Of a stretch of 7,852 nt of DNA, positions 1-6,686 are shown in pieces; position 1 is the first letter of the stretch, and each line of letters opens with the position of its first letter. The notes below the pieces were generated by a model. The model worked only from the letters and a program-made list of their open reading frames with translations, had not been told where the DNA came from and searched no databases. Position numbers and translations under genes: made by a program. The DNA is from Clostridia bacterium (GTDB lineage Bacteria > Bacillota_A > Clostridia > Christensenellales > Borkfalkiaceae): assembly GCA_017462425.1 (NCBI GenBank), contig JAFTRD010000023.1, positions 1 to 7,852 on the forward strand, written 5' to 3'.

Positions 1-518
1 AAAAGCTATACCCGCACGAGGTGTTGGGCGAGGGGCATTTTTACGCCGTACTTCAAAAGACGGACGGCGAAGAGGCACGGGCTTTGCCCTTGCAAAAAAG
101 CAACGTTTCCAAAAAAGAGCTTGCGCTGTTTTTGGAATTTTGTAAATCTACGCTAAAAGAGATTCCTAAGGGCACGCCGTACCGAGCAGGGGATACGCTG
201 TATCTTCTGCCCGAGGGCATGTTCTGCGTGGATAAATTATCCCTCTTACGCGCGGGCGTGCGCGCGGGAGAATATAATAAGGATAGGTTTACGCCTGCGC
301 ACGCCCTTGCCATGAGCCTATGCGCAGACCAAGTTAAACGAACGGTCAATCTGAGCTTGGCGGAGAGCGAAAAATACCTGCGAGGCGAAACGTTGGAAGC
401 GGACGAGGAAAACGGTTGGTGCTTAGTGTGTGTAAACGGCTATCCCTTAGGCTGGGGTAAAGTGACAAACGGAATTGTAAAGAACCATTACCCAAAAGGC
501 TTACGGCTGGTGAAATAA
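1..518 (+). CDS. RsmF-like 16S rRNA cytosine-C5 methyltransferase, C-terminal part (5' end outside window)
   Basis: The frame is open from the left edge (first full codon at position 3) and stops at TAA 516-518, so about 171 C-terminal residues are visible. The first residues read KLYPHEVLGEGHF, which matches the end of the NOL1/NOP2/Sun methyltransferase domain (commonly LWPH..GEGHF). The end reads GYPLGWGKVTNGIVKNHYPK followed by GLRLVK, the hallmark of the small RNA-binding PUA-like domain that closes RsmF-type enzymes; YLRGE about 45 residues from the end belongs to the same domain. Family members use SAM to make 5-methylcytosine in rRNA (C1407 of 16S rRNA for E. coli RsmF). The catalytic cysteines and SAM-binding motifs lie upstream of the window, so activity and exact target cannot be judged. 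The internal GTG at 21 is not a real start, because conserved residues precede it in frame. The gene converges on the surface-protein gene and shares its terminator. Confidence 0.9.
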   Translation, partial: KLYPHEVLGEGHFYAVLQKTDGEEARALPLQKSNVSKKELALFLEFCKSTLKEIPKGTPYRAGDTLYLLPEGMFCVDKLSLLRAGVRAGEYNKDRFTPAHALAMSLCADQVKRTVNLSLAESEKYLRGETLEADEENGWCLVCVNGYPLGWGKVTNGIVKNHYPKGLRLVK

Positions 519-552
519 TAAATATTTTTCTCAATAATACAATAAATACAAT

Positions 553-591
553 AAAAAAATCGACCCGATTTTGTTTCGGGTCGATTTTTTT
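553..591. terminator. Bidirectional intrinsic terminator between convergent genes
   Basis: Positions 553-568 pair perfectly with 576-591, giving a 16-bp stem with a GC-rich core (CGACCCG/CGGGTCG) and a 7-nt loop. The outer stem is a run of A on the left and of T on the right, so either strand gives a hairpin ending in a U tract. It begins 34 nt after the methyltransferase stop codon on the plus strand and 15 nt after the surface-protein stop codon on the minus strand, as expected for a terminator shared by two convergent genes. Confidence 0.93.
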
Positions 592-606
592 GTTTACCTC
601 AAACGG

Positions 607-3600
607 TTAGTCGTTGTAGGGATTTGCTTCATCGTTTTCGCTCGTAGTCTGCGCCGAGTCGGTCGTTGCATTCGCATCTTCCTCTTCTTCCGTCGTCAAA
701 TTGAGCTTACGGATATAGTGCATTCTCTTTGCGTTGTAACGGTTTTTGCTCTTGAAGTTTTTGTTCTTTATTATTCTCACGATTCTTATGATGATCATAA
801 TCAATACGACCAAAATCAGAACGACAGCCAGAATAATGGAGGAGATCATCAGCCAGAAGTTGGGATCTTCCCACCATCTGTTTTCTTCTTCTTCCTCGCC
901 CTCGGTATCAATACCTTTTTCCGCCGATATACTCTTATCGATGGGGTTGTAATCGAGGAACATCATGTACGATAATTCTTGGGGAACGATTGAGGTTTCG
1001 TAATACAGATAGGTTAAGCCTTCTGCGGATTCGGACTGTACGTATCCGTCGTAAGGGTTGCCCGTTTCGTTTTTGTCCAAGGACTTATCGTATCTGCGGA
1101 AAGAAAAGTCTTCGTAGAAGGTATAAGCGTAATACTCTGCGTTTTCATACGTCTGACCGGCTTTATTGCCCTGTGCGTATACCAAGCGTCCGCTTTCTTC
1201 GTCTTTTTCAAGGTATACCGTTTCATTCAAGCGGGAGTCGGTGTAACCGTTTGCATCGGTCATCTCCTCAATCGCTTCATTCATCAAGTTTTCGTAGTTT
1301 GAGCCCAAGCTTATCGATTGGTCCGTGTCAAATGCCACGTAGCTTCCTGCAGCGCTCTTGACTCTACCGTCACGGGAGCCGGAGAATAATTCCAAGCGAT
1401 AGGGGAAGCTGTCGTTTCCGGTTGAAACGTAGAAGCTTACCGTCACCCATTTGTTCGCTACGCCTGCCTTATCGCCGTCTACTACGATGCAGGTGCTGCT
1501 GTCGGCTTTGCCCGTTACCGTAACGTTTTCGCCTACGCCGGCAGCGGTAACGCCCAAAGTTGCGAGATAATCGTTGTGAATATAACGTGCATACTGAGCG
1601 GTAAAGCTCTTGCTGTTAATTTGAAGTGCGCTGAAATCTTTAACTTCGGAAGAATACGTTTCGGCTTCAGCGTCGTAATAAGCGAAATATTTACCTTCGT
1701 TATAATAGAAAGCAATACCGTCGTCCGTATAATCGTCTGCGTAATCGTAGGATATTACGGGCTTGCCGTTGCTGGCGGTTTCAACAATCAAATTGCCGTC
1801 GTCGTCTTTGTCGTAGTTAGCGAGGTTTGCGTACAACGCTGTATCCGTATTGTCAAGGTTATTTTTGTATAAACCGTTGTCCAGACGGTAGAATGCCGTA
1901 TCCGCCTTCAGGTTGAAGTCGTCGTCCTCGGGATTGCGCAGGCATACGTTGCCGTCGTCGTCATACCAGTAGGTTACGTTCACCGTATTGATTTCTGCGG
2001 TAGAATCGTAGCCTTCAAACTTATCGGCGGTATCGATGAGGTAGATATACGCCTTAGCACCTTCGCTTACTTTTACTCTTACGGAAATTACAGAACGGTT
2101 GTTTCCGGACAAGCTACCGGACAAGCTCTGAGCTTTAGAGAGATAACCGTAGGATTGTTCTACTACGTTGGAGATGAGCAGGGGCTGCGTGGAGGTGCCG
2201 AAGATTTCATTCCACCAAGAGAGAGTGGTGAGCGCGTCGGTTACGTTTAATCCTGCCGCATTCAACAGGTTGTTCAGCCAACCGTTTTCTTGGGTTGCCG
2301 TTTCGTTGCCGCTGTATCCGCCTACGTAATTCTTATTCAAAAGACCTGCGTTTTCGTTTGCGTTAATGGAGGTGTTTTCATTGCCGCCGGTCCAAATGCT
2401 GCCGCCCGTTACGCCCTCATAATTCAAGGGGTCTGCAAGGGTGCTTTCAATCTTTTCCTTGTCAATGGTGCCCACCTGGTCAAATTCCGCTCCGGTTGCG
2501 ATAGGAGATTCGCCAACCAGAGAAGCGGACGCTCCCTGAGGAGCAGAGCCTGCGTAAGCGTTAAACTCGGCTTCGGTCATTTCGTAGTAGGCAAATCCTG
2601 TAAACGCAGCGTAGCCTTCACAAAAGCTTGCTTTGCTGGTACCCATAATATTGGTGGGGCCGTAAGAGAATTCCAAACGGAAGCTCTTGTCGGCGGAGGT
2701 GGTATTGCTTACGAAGAAGAAGCACTGAACCCAACCGTCGAAAATATCTTCCTTATCGTCCAGATCTACGGTGGTCATTCCCGTGGTATTGTAAGCCCCG
2801 AGAACGTGGGTGGTTGCCTGATCGTACAAGGTTGCGGTAGCGCCTGTGAAACCGGCGGTGTCAGAGGTCTTTACCCAGAAGGAAAGCAACATATATTCAT
2901 TTTGTCCCAAAGTGAATAAATCGCTCGTTGCGTTCATCTTCGCCGTATAAGCTGCGCCGTGTGCGCTCATGAGGAGGATGAGGTCGCCGTCTTTTTCAAA
3001 GGGATATTTTTCGCCGTCAAAGTCTTCCGCCCAGATGGTGGAGAGATATCTGTTGTCCGCCGTCTGTCCGTTGAGTTCGTTCCAAGAGGTCAAACCGGTA
3101 ACGTCATCGTCGGTGGAAATGTTCATGTTCTTATAATTCGTCGTGGTATAAACGGTGTTATTGATGAGGGTAGAAGTCAAACCCGTCGATACGTTCACGT
3201 CGGAGGAAAGGTCAAAGTTGTCAAAATCCTGATACAAATCCAACGCATATACAGTTTCGTCTGCGTATGCCTCGGTATCGGTTGCAAACTTCTTTTCGTT
3301 CAAAGAAGAGCGCAGCGTGCAATAAGGTACGGTATAAGCGCCGTTTTCCTGGGTTGCCTTGTCGTATTCTTCGTTAGAGATGACGTCCATATCCACGTCG
3401 TCGAAGAAAGCGTATCCTTCCACGTATTCAAAGGAATCGGTGGAGGAACCGTGACCAAGCCCCAATACGATGCTAAACGTGCTGGAGGCGTAGGTGCAAG
3501 CCTTTACGTATACGGTGTACTGCACCCATTCTCCCTTGGTGTCTATATTGTTGATTTGCATCTGATCCAAAGTCTTGGCGCGCACGGTGTGGGTAACGCA

Positions 3601-4398
3601 AATATTTGCGCCACGCGTACCGTCAACCTCCTGACCGTTGCCGTAGGTAAGATCCTGCGTCTTTACCCATACGGAAACCTTTGCAGAAGTGTTGGGTTTT
3701 AGGGTAATGGTGGTGGCGGAGGTGTACTTCTGCGCCGTGCCGTAACCGTCCGTACGGTAATTGTGAATCATGAGTACGCCGGTTTCGCCGTTTTTGCTGC
3801 CTGCGTGCGTTCCGGGGTTTTCACAATCGGGGATGTCTTCTGCGGAAATTGCGTATTCGTAATCCGAATAAAGCTCGAAGTCTGCCATGGAAAGATCATC
3901 GTCATTGTCGTCGTTGTATTCGTCAATGGCCTCTTCCATGTCTTCATAGAAATGCAGACGGTCGTAAACGGACATATCCTCCCACTTATCCGCCGCCTGT
4001 TCCATCTGAGCTTTCAGGTCAGCGTCTTTGTCAACGGTAAAAGGAGTTTTTTCCTTAGTTAAAGAATCCCAAGACTCTTCATCGGTATTTACGATACCTG
4101 AAGCGCGGGTGGAAGCGCTTGCAGTATTGCCGTGCACGTCGGAGCCGTTGGCGTTGGTCCAGCTGTTGGGCGCTACGACCAGCTTGAGGTTATCGTCGTC
4201 GGTATAGTATTCAAAGTTACCGTTGGCGATAACGCAGTTGTCCGTCTTGCTCGTCGAGGGATTGTCGGGCTTGTCGCCGTCGGTGCTGCCGCTGGTATTA
4301 CACCCTGCGATAAAGCACAGGCTCAGGGACAACAGGAACGTCATCACCAGGACGAGGATAGTTCTGCTTCTTTTGTGTTTGCTGAAAAATGATGTCAT
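607..4398 (-). CDS. Large predicted surface lipoprotein with three beta-sandwich-like modules and a C-terminal membrane anchor
   Basis: This is a 1263-residue protein of unrecognised function. It has a basic N-terminus (KHKRSR), a hydrophobic stretch (about residues 13-31) and a lipobox ending IAGC, with Cys33 as the predicted lipidated residue. After a low-complexity Ser/Thr/Gly linker comes NGNFE (about 60), a start common in carbohydrate-binding-type jelly-roll domains, then an acidic, probably helical segment (about 105-190). Three related modules follow, at about 200-340, 470-612 and 738-1036; the third carries a large Asp/Tyr-rich insert (about 800-980). A single membrane helix (about 1182-1207) precedes a basic then acidic tail of about 55 residues. 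The ectodomain is acidic and rich in Asn, Asp, Thr and Tyr, with few cysteines, as expected for an extracellular protein. The ATG at 4398 is chosen over an upstream in-frame TTG (4413) because AAGG lies 8 nt before it. No catalytic motif is visible. Glycan binding or an envelope-structural role is inference only. Confidence 0.88.
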   Translation of the reverse strand: MTSFFSKHKRSRTILVLVMTFLLSLSLCFIAGCNTSGSTDGDKPDNPSTSKTDNCVIANGNFEYYTDDDNLKLVVAPNSWTNANGSDVHGNTASASTRASGIVNTDEESWDSLTKEKTPFTVDKDADLKAQMEQAADKWEDMSVYDRLHFYEDMEEAIDEYNDDNDDDLSMADFELYSDYEYAISAEDIPDCENPGTHAGSKNGETGVLMIHNYRTDGYGTAQKYTSATTITLKPNTSAKVSVWVKTQDLTYGNGQEVDGTRGANICVTHTVRAKTLDQMQINNIDTKGEWVQYTVYVKACTYASSTFSIVLGLGHGSSTDSFEYVEGYAFFDDVDMDVISNEEYDKATQENGAYTVPYCTLRSSLNEKKFATDTEAYADETVYALDLYQDFDNFDLSSDVNVSTGLTSTLINNTVYTTTNYKNMNISTDDDVTGLTSWNELNGQTADNRYLSTIWAEDFDGEKYPFEKDGDLILLMSAHGAAYTAKMNATSDLFTLGQNEYMLLSFWVKTSDTAGFTGATATLYDQATTHVLGAYNTTGMTTVDLDDKEDIFDGWVQCFFFVSNTTSADKSFRLEFSYGPTNIMGTSKASFCEGYAAFTGFAYYEMTEAEFNAYAGSAPQGASASLVGESPIATGAEFDQVGTIDKEKIESTLADPLNYEGVTGGSIWTGGNENTSINANENAGLLNKNYVGGYSGNETATQENGWLNNLLNAAGLNVTDALTTLSWWNEIFGTSTQPLLISNVVEQSYGYLSKAQSLSGSLSGNNRSVISVRVKVSEGAKAYIYLIDTADKFEGYDSTAEINTVNVTYWYDDDGNVCLRNPEDDDFNLKADTAFYRLDNGLYKNNLDNTDTALYANLANYDKDDDGNLIVETASNGKPVISYDYADDYTDDGIAFYYNEGKYFAYYDAEAETYSSEVKDFSALQINSKSFTAQYARYIHNDYLATLGVTAAGVGENVTVTGKADSSTCIVVDGDKAGVANKWVTVSFYVSTGNDSFPYRLELFSGSRDGRVKSAAGSYVAFDTDQSISLGSNYENLMNEAIEEMTDANGYTDSRLNETVYLEKDEESGRLVYAQGNKAGQTYENAEYYAYTFYEDFSFRRYDKSLDKNETGNPYDGYVQSESAEGLTYLYYETSIVPQELSYMMFLDYNPIDKSISAEKGIDTEGEEEEENRWWEDPNFWLMISSIILAVVLILVVLIMIIIRIVRIIKNKNFKSKNRYNAKRMHYIRKLNLTTEEEEDANATTDSAQTTSENDEANPYND

Positions 4399-4406
4399 AT
4401 AAACTA

Positions 4407-4411
4407 CCTTC
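4407..4411 (-). promoter_or_regulatory. Ribosome binding site of the surface-protein gene
   Basis: Read on the minus strand, GAAGG lies 8 nt before the ATG at 4398-4396, which is normal Shine-Dalgarno spacing. The longer frame would begin at a TTG that itself overlaps this motif (4413-4411). This decides for the ATG and gives a protein five residues shorter than the maximal frame. Confidence 0.7.
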
Positions 4412-4493
4412 AAAAAGATTTTTTTTCTGAAAAGGTTTTCCTTTCGCTTTTACTCCAAAGGGGCAGTAGACGCAAGAAAAACCACGTTCTTAT

Positions 4494-4522
4494 ATTTTAA
4501 TATAAAAACGGATTCTAGGCAA
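4494..4522 (-). promoter_or_regulatory. Candidate sigma-A promoter for the surface-protein gene
   Basis: On the minus strand, TTGCCT (4522-4517) is followed after exactly 17 nt by TAAAAT (4499-4494), each close to the TTGACA/TATAAT consensus. Transcription would begin near 4487, leaving a leader of about 90 nt before the ATG. No clear operator or riboswitch fold was recognised in that leader. Confidence 0.5.
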
Positions 4523-4657
4523 GCAATTCCGGTGATAAAAAGATGAAAAAGTAAAATATTTTTTAAAAATCGCCCCTCTCGCGCGCATATACGTGTTTCC
4601 ACATATAAGAAATGAAAAAAATTTGCTTTCAATTTGTTATTTTTTTGCAAATGGGTA

Positions 4658-4686
4658 TTGACAAAGCGAGTAAGGCGTGATAAAAT
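4658..4686 (+). promoter_or_regulatory. Strong sigma-A promoter for the HAD phosphatase gene
   Basis: A perfect -35 box TTGACA (4658-4663), a 17-nt spacer and TAAAAT (4681-4686; one mismatch to TATAAT) form the best promoter match in the window. With the usual 6-nt gap after the -10 box, +1 falls at 4693, which is the G of the GTG start codon, so this promoter probably makes a leaderless mRNA. The candidate promoter of the divergent surface-protein gene lies about 135 bp away on the other strand. Confidence 0.8.
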
Positions 4687-4692
4687 AGCCCC

Positions 4693-5343
4693 GTGAGATA
4701 TGTTCTTTTCGATTTAGACGGAACGCTCGTCGATTCCTCGAAGGGCATTACGCGCTGTTTTCAATACGCTTTTTTAAAGCTGGAACTTGCGCCGCCTTCG
4801 AAGGAGGAACTTCGTTCCTGTATCGGTCCGCCGCTGATAGATTCCTTCCTTCGGTTTTTGAACGGAGATAGGGAAAAAGCGGAACGGGGCGTAAGGTTTT
4901 ACCGAGAGCGTTACGCTGTGGAGGGCTGGAAGGAATGCGAGCTTTTACCCGGCGCTTACGAATGTCTGAAAACGCTTGCGGCGGAGGGAAAAATTCTTGC
5001 GCTTGCCACGGGAAAACCGCAGCGGTTTGCCGAAAATATTCTTTCTTTTTTCGGCCTGGACGCATTTTTCAGCGTGGTCGTGGGCAGCAAAGAGGACAAT
5101 TCCTTTGACGAAAAAGGCGCAATCATTCAAAAAGCCATGGCGCTTTTAGGCGCGGAAAAAGAGCGGACGGTGATGGTGGGCGACAGAGAGCACGATATCA
5201 TCGGCGCCCGTAAAAACGGCGTACCTTGCGTGGGGCTGAAAATCGGCTTTGCGGCGGAGGGAGAGCTGGAGTCGGCGGGCGCAGCGTATCTTGCGGATGA
5301 TTTTTCCCATCTTCATAGCCTGCTTCAAGCGTCAAACGGGTAA
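4693..5343 (+). CDS. HAD-superfamily phosphatase, Gph/phosphoglycolate phosphatase-like
   Basis: A 216-residue haloacid-dehalogenase-type hydrolase, full length for subfamily IA. Motif I is FDLDGTLVDSS (nucleophile Asp7, acid/base Asp9), motif II is LATGKP (Thr106), motif III is probably Lys141, and motif IV is MVGDREHDIIGARKNG (Asp164, Asp168 for Mg2+). IGPPL near residue 45 and LLPG near 85 fit the cap region of the Gph/5'-nucleotidase-like group. Members remove phosphate from small cytosolic metabolites such as phosphoglycolate or nucleoside monophosphates, and the substrate cannot be told from sequence. GTG at 4693 is the only possible start ahead of motif I, since an in-frame TAA lies at 4681-4683. 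There is no Shine-Dalgarno sequence, and the promoter abuts the start codon. The gene is followed by an AT-rich gap holding the promoter of the next gene, so it is probably monocistronic. Confidence 0.92.
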   Translation: MRYVLFDLDGTLVDSSKGITRCFQYAFLKLELAPPSKEELRSCIGPPLIDSFLRFLNGDREKAERGVRFYRERYAVEGWKECELLPGAYECLKTLAAEGKILALATGKPQRFAENILSFFGLDAFFSVVVGSKEDNSFDEKGAIIQKAMALLGAEKERTVMVGDREHDIIGARKNGVPCVGLKIGFAAEGELESAGAAYLADDFSHLHSLLQASNG

Positions 5344-5366
5344 AAAAAGAGCGAAAAAGAACCGCT

Positions 5367-5400
5367 AAAGCTCAAAAAACGTAAAGTATATAGCTTTTTT
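5367..5400 (+). terminator. Weak candidate terminator after the HAD gene
   Basis: AAAGCT (5367-5372) can pair with AGCTTT (5392-5397), followed by further T to 5400. The stem is only 6 bp and AU-rich with a 19-nt loop, so this is a poor intrinsic terminator. It is listed because it is the only candidate between this gene and the next promoter. Confidence 0.25.
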
Positions 5401-5408
5401 AAAAAATA

Positions 5409-5423
5409 TTAACAAATTGTGAA
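5409..5423. repeat. Near-perfect palindrome upstream of the ppx promoter
   Basis: TTAACAA (5409-5415) and TTGTGAA (5417-5423) flank a single A and form an inverted repeat with one mismatch per arm pair. It sits about 40 bp upstream of the predicted -35 box of the Ppx/GppA gene, a position suited to a regulator site. The surrounding DNA is almost pure A/T, which raises the chance of coincidence. Confidence 0.3.
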
Positions 5424-5461
5424 AAAAATAAAAAATTTTGGCAATATTTTAAGAAAGGGTA

Positions 5462-5490
5462 TAGACAAAACGCAAAACCTGTGTTAAGAT
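5462..5490 (+). promoter_or_regulatory. Candidate extended -10 promoter for the Ppx/GppA gene
   Basis: TAGACA (5462-5467), a 17-nt spacer and TAAGAT (5485-5490) form a sigma-A-like promoter, helped by a TG dinucleotide one base before the -10 box (5482-5483). A-tracts upstream could act as an UP element. Transcription would start near 5497, giving a leader of roughly 115 nt. An overlapping alternative, TTGGCA (5438-5443) with TATAGA (5460-5465) at 16 nt, cannot be excluded. Confidence 0.6.
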
Positions 5491-5545
5491 AAAATGGATA
5501 AAGGACAAAAGAGCACAGATAAGTTTTTTCTTAAAAAACGAACTT

Positions 5546-5574
5546 TAGGTTAGAAGAAGTTTTCGTGTAGGTTA
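5546..5574 (+). repeat. Direct repeat TAGGTTA x2 in the ppx leader
   Basis: TAGGTTA occurs at 5546-5552 and again at 5568-5574, a start-to-start distance of 22 bp, about two helical turns. It lies in the predicted untranslated leader. Such spacing would suit two protomers of a DNA-binding protein on one face of the helix, but no known operator is recognised and chance is possible. Confidence 0.3.
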
Positions 5575-5583
5575 AAAATAAAC

Positions 5584-5606
5584 CGGTATCATACCGAATG
5601 GGGTGA
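5584..5606 (+). promoter_or_regulatory. Small hairpin and strong ribosome binding site of the Ppx/GppA gene
   Basis: CGGTAT (5584-5589) and ATACCG (5591-5596) form a perfect inverted repeat, which as RNA gives a stem of about 5 bp with a TCA loop. It ends 3 nt before the Shine-Dalgarno sequence GGGGTGA (5600-5606), itself 6 nt before the TTG start at 5613. The strong site compensates for the TTG start and fixes it. The hairpin may modulate access to the site, which is inference. Confidence 0.6.
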
Positions 5607-5612
5607 TTTAAT

Positions 5613-6686
5613 TTGGAAAAAATAGGAATAGTGGACCTGGGGTCTAACTCGGCGAGATTGGTAGTAGTCAATCTGTTTGCCGACGGATATTTTATGGTTG
5701 TCGACGAGCTGAAGGAAAGCGTTCGGCTCGGGCACGATATGGACCGTGACGGCTTTTTAAAGCCGCAACGGGTTGCCGAAACTATCCGCACGCTCAAAAT
5801 GTTAAAGCGCCTTTGCGATGCGCACAAGGTATCCCGTATTATTGCGGTGGGTACGGCGGCGGTCAGAAGGGCGAAGAACCAGCGTTCTTTTTTAGATGAA
5901 ATTCAAGCCACTTGCGGCATAAAAATTCACGTACTTTCTCCCGAGGAGGAGGCTACGTACGTTTACCGTGGGGTTATCAACTCCATGGATATTCCCCGTG
6001 GCATTATTCTGGAAATCGGCGGCGGCAGCACGAAAATTATCTATTATAACCGCAGAAACATCTTAAATTACGAGGTTTTGCCCGTCGGAGCGGTTACGCT
6101 TACCGATCTTTTCTACGAGGAAGGCGGCAAGCCCGAGGAAGCCGTGGCGAGAACGGAGGAATTCTTCATTGAACAGCTCAAGCAAATTCCTTGGCTGAAG
6201 GAACTGGAACCGGACGTACAAATCATCGGCGTCGGCGGTTCTTTCCGCAACCTCTTTAAAATTAACAAAATGGTCAGAAAGTATCCTCTGGATACCGTGC
6301 ATAACTTTAATTTTGCGGTGGACGATTTTGATGCGATTTACGACATGATCAAGGTGCTCCCCGTGGAAAAATGCAAGCGCATCAAGGGGCTTTCCCCTGC
6401 CCGTGCCGACATTATGCCCGCTGCGCTCGCCATCATCAAGGCGTTCGTGTCCTATATGGGAACGCAGAACTTTACCATCGGCGGCGCAGGACTTAGAGAG
6501 GGTATTATGTTCAATGAAGCAGTACCCTTAACCGTGGAAAAACCCATTTCCGATCCGCTTACGTACAGCTTGAATACACTCGTTAAATATTACGACTGTG
6601 ACGAGGCGCACGTTTCTCACGTGGTACATCTGAGCATTCAGCTCTTCAAACAGCTGCGTGTGCTGCATAAATTCCCCCGTCAGTAG
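5613..6686 (+). CDS. Ppx/GppA-family exopolyphosphatase / pppGpp phosphatase, N-terminal portion up to an in-frame TAG
   Basis: Translation starts at TTG 5613 and gives 357 residues before TAG (6684-6686). The protein opens with the actin-like (ASKHA) phosphate-binding loop GIVDLGSNSARLVV (5-18). It continues with SPEEEATYVYRGV (109-121), which contains the conserved glutamates of the active site, then ILEIGGGST (132-140), GVGGSFRNL (206-214) and GGAGLREGIMF (290-300). The two lobes of the catalytic core are therefore complete. The family removes terminal phosphate from polyphosphate or converts pppGpp to ppGpp in the cytosol; sequence alone does not choose between these. From about 331 the chain enters the HD domain (HVSHVVHLSIQLF, probable metal His336) and is cut by the TAG. 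The same frame continues for 146 sense codons, and the sum (504 residues) equals the usual length of E. coli-type Ppx and GppA. A short core-only enzyme could still be active, since short family members exist. Confidence 0.9.
   Translation: MEKIGIVDLGSNSARLVVVNLFADGYFMVVDELKESVRLGHDMDRDGFLKPQRVAETIRTLKMLKRLCDAHKVSRIIAVGTAAVRRAKNQRSFLDEIQATCGIKIHVLSPEEEATYVYRGVINSMDIPRGIILEIGGGSTKIIYYNRRNILNYEVLPVGAVTLTDLFYEEGGKPEEAVARTEEFFIEQLKQIPWLKELEPDVQIIGVGGSFRNLFKINKMVRKYPLDTVHNFNFAVDDFDAIYDMIKVLPVEKCKRIKGLSPARADIMPAALAIIKAFVSYMGTQNFTIGGAGLREGIMFNEAVPLTVEKPISDPLTYSLNTLVKYYDCDEAHVSHVVHLSIQLFKQLRVLHKFPRQ

Noticed and set aside
2290..3702. Long plus-strand reading frames (2290-2919 and 2959-3702) opposite the surface-protein gene
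   Set aside because: They lie wholly antisense to a well-supported gene with signal peptide, repeats and membrane anchor. Their translations show no family motifs, and no promoter or ribosome binding site was seen for them; they are coding shadows.
4399..4413. TTG at 4413 as the start of the surface-protein gene
   Set aside because: The TTG overlaps the AAGG motif that serves the ATG at 4398 and has no SD of its own; it would only add five residues before the signal peptide.
4523..4657. Small gene or structured RNA in the divergent intergenic region
   Set aside because: Only short AT-rich stretches and a weak inverted repeat (ATTTGC/GCAAAT, 4621-4652) are present. The minus-strand frame 4450-4650 overlaps the promoter candidate and has no SD or recognisable motif.
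5409..5423. Rex (NADH-sensing repressor) operator
   Set aside because: The half-sites TTAACAA and TTGTGAA resemble Rex half-sites but are in the opposite order and spacing to the usual TTGTnAA...TTnACAA arrangement, so the match is not supported.
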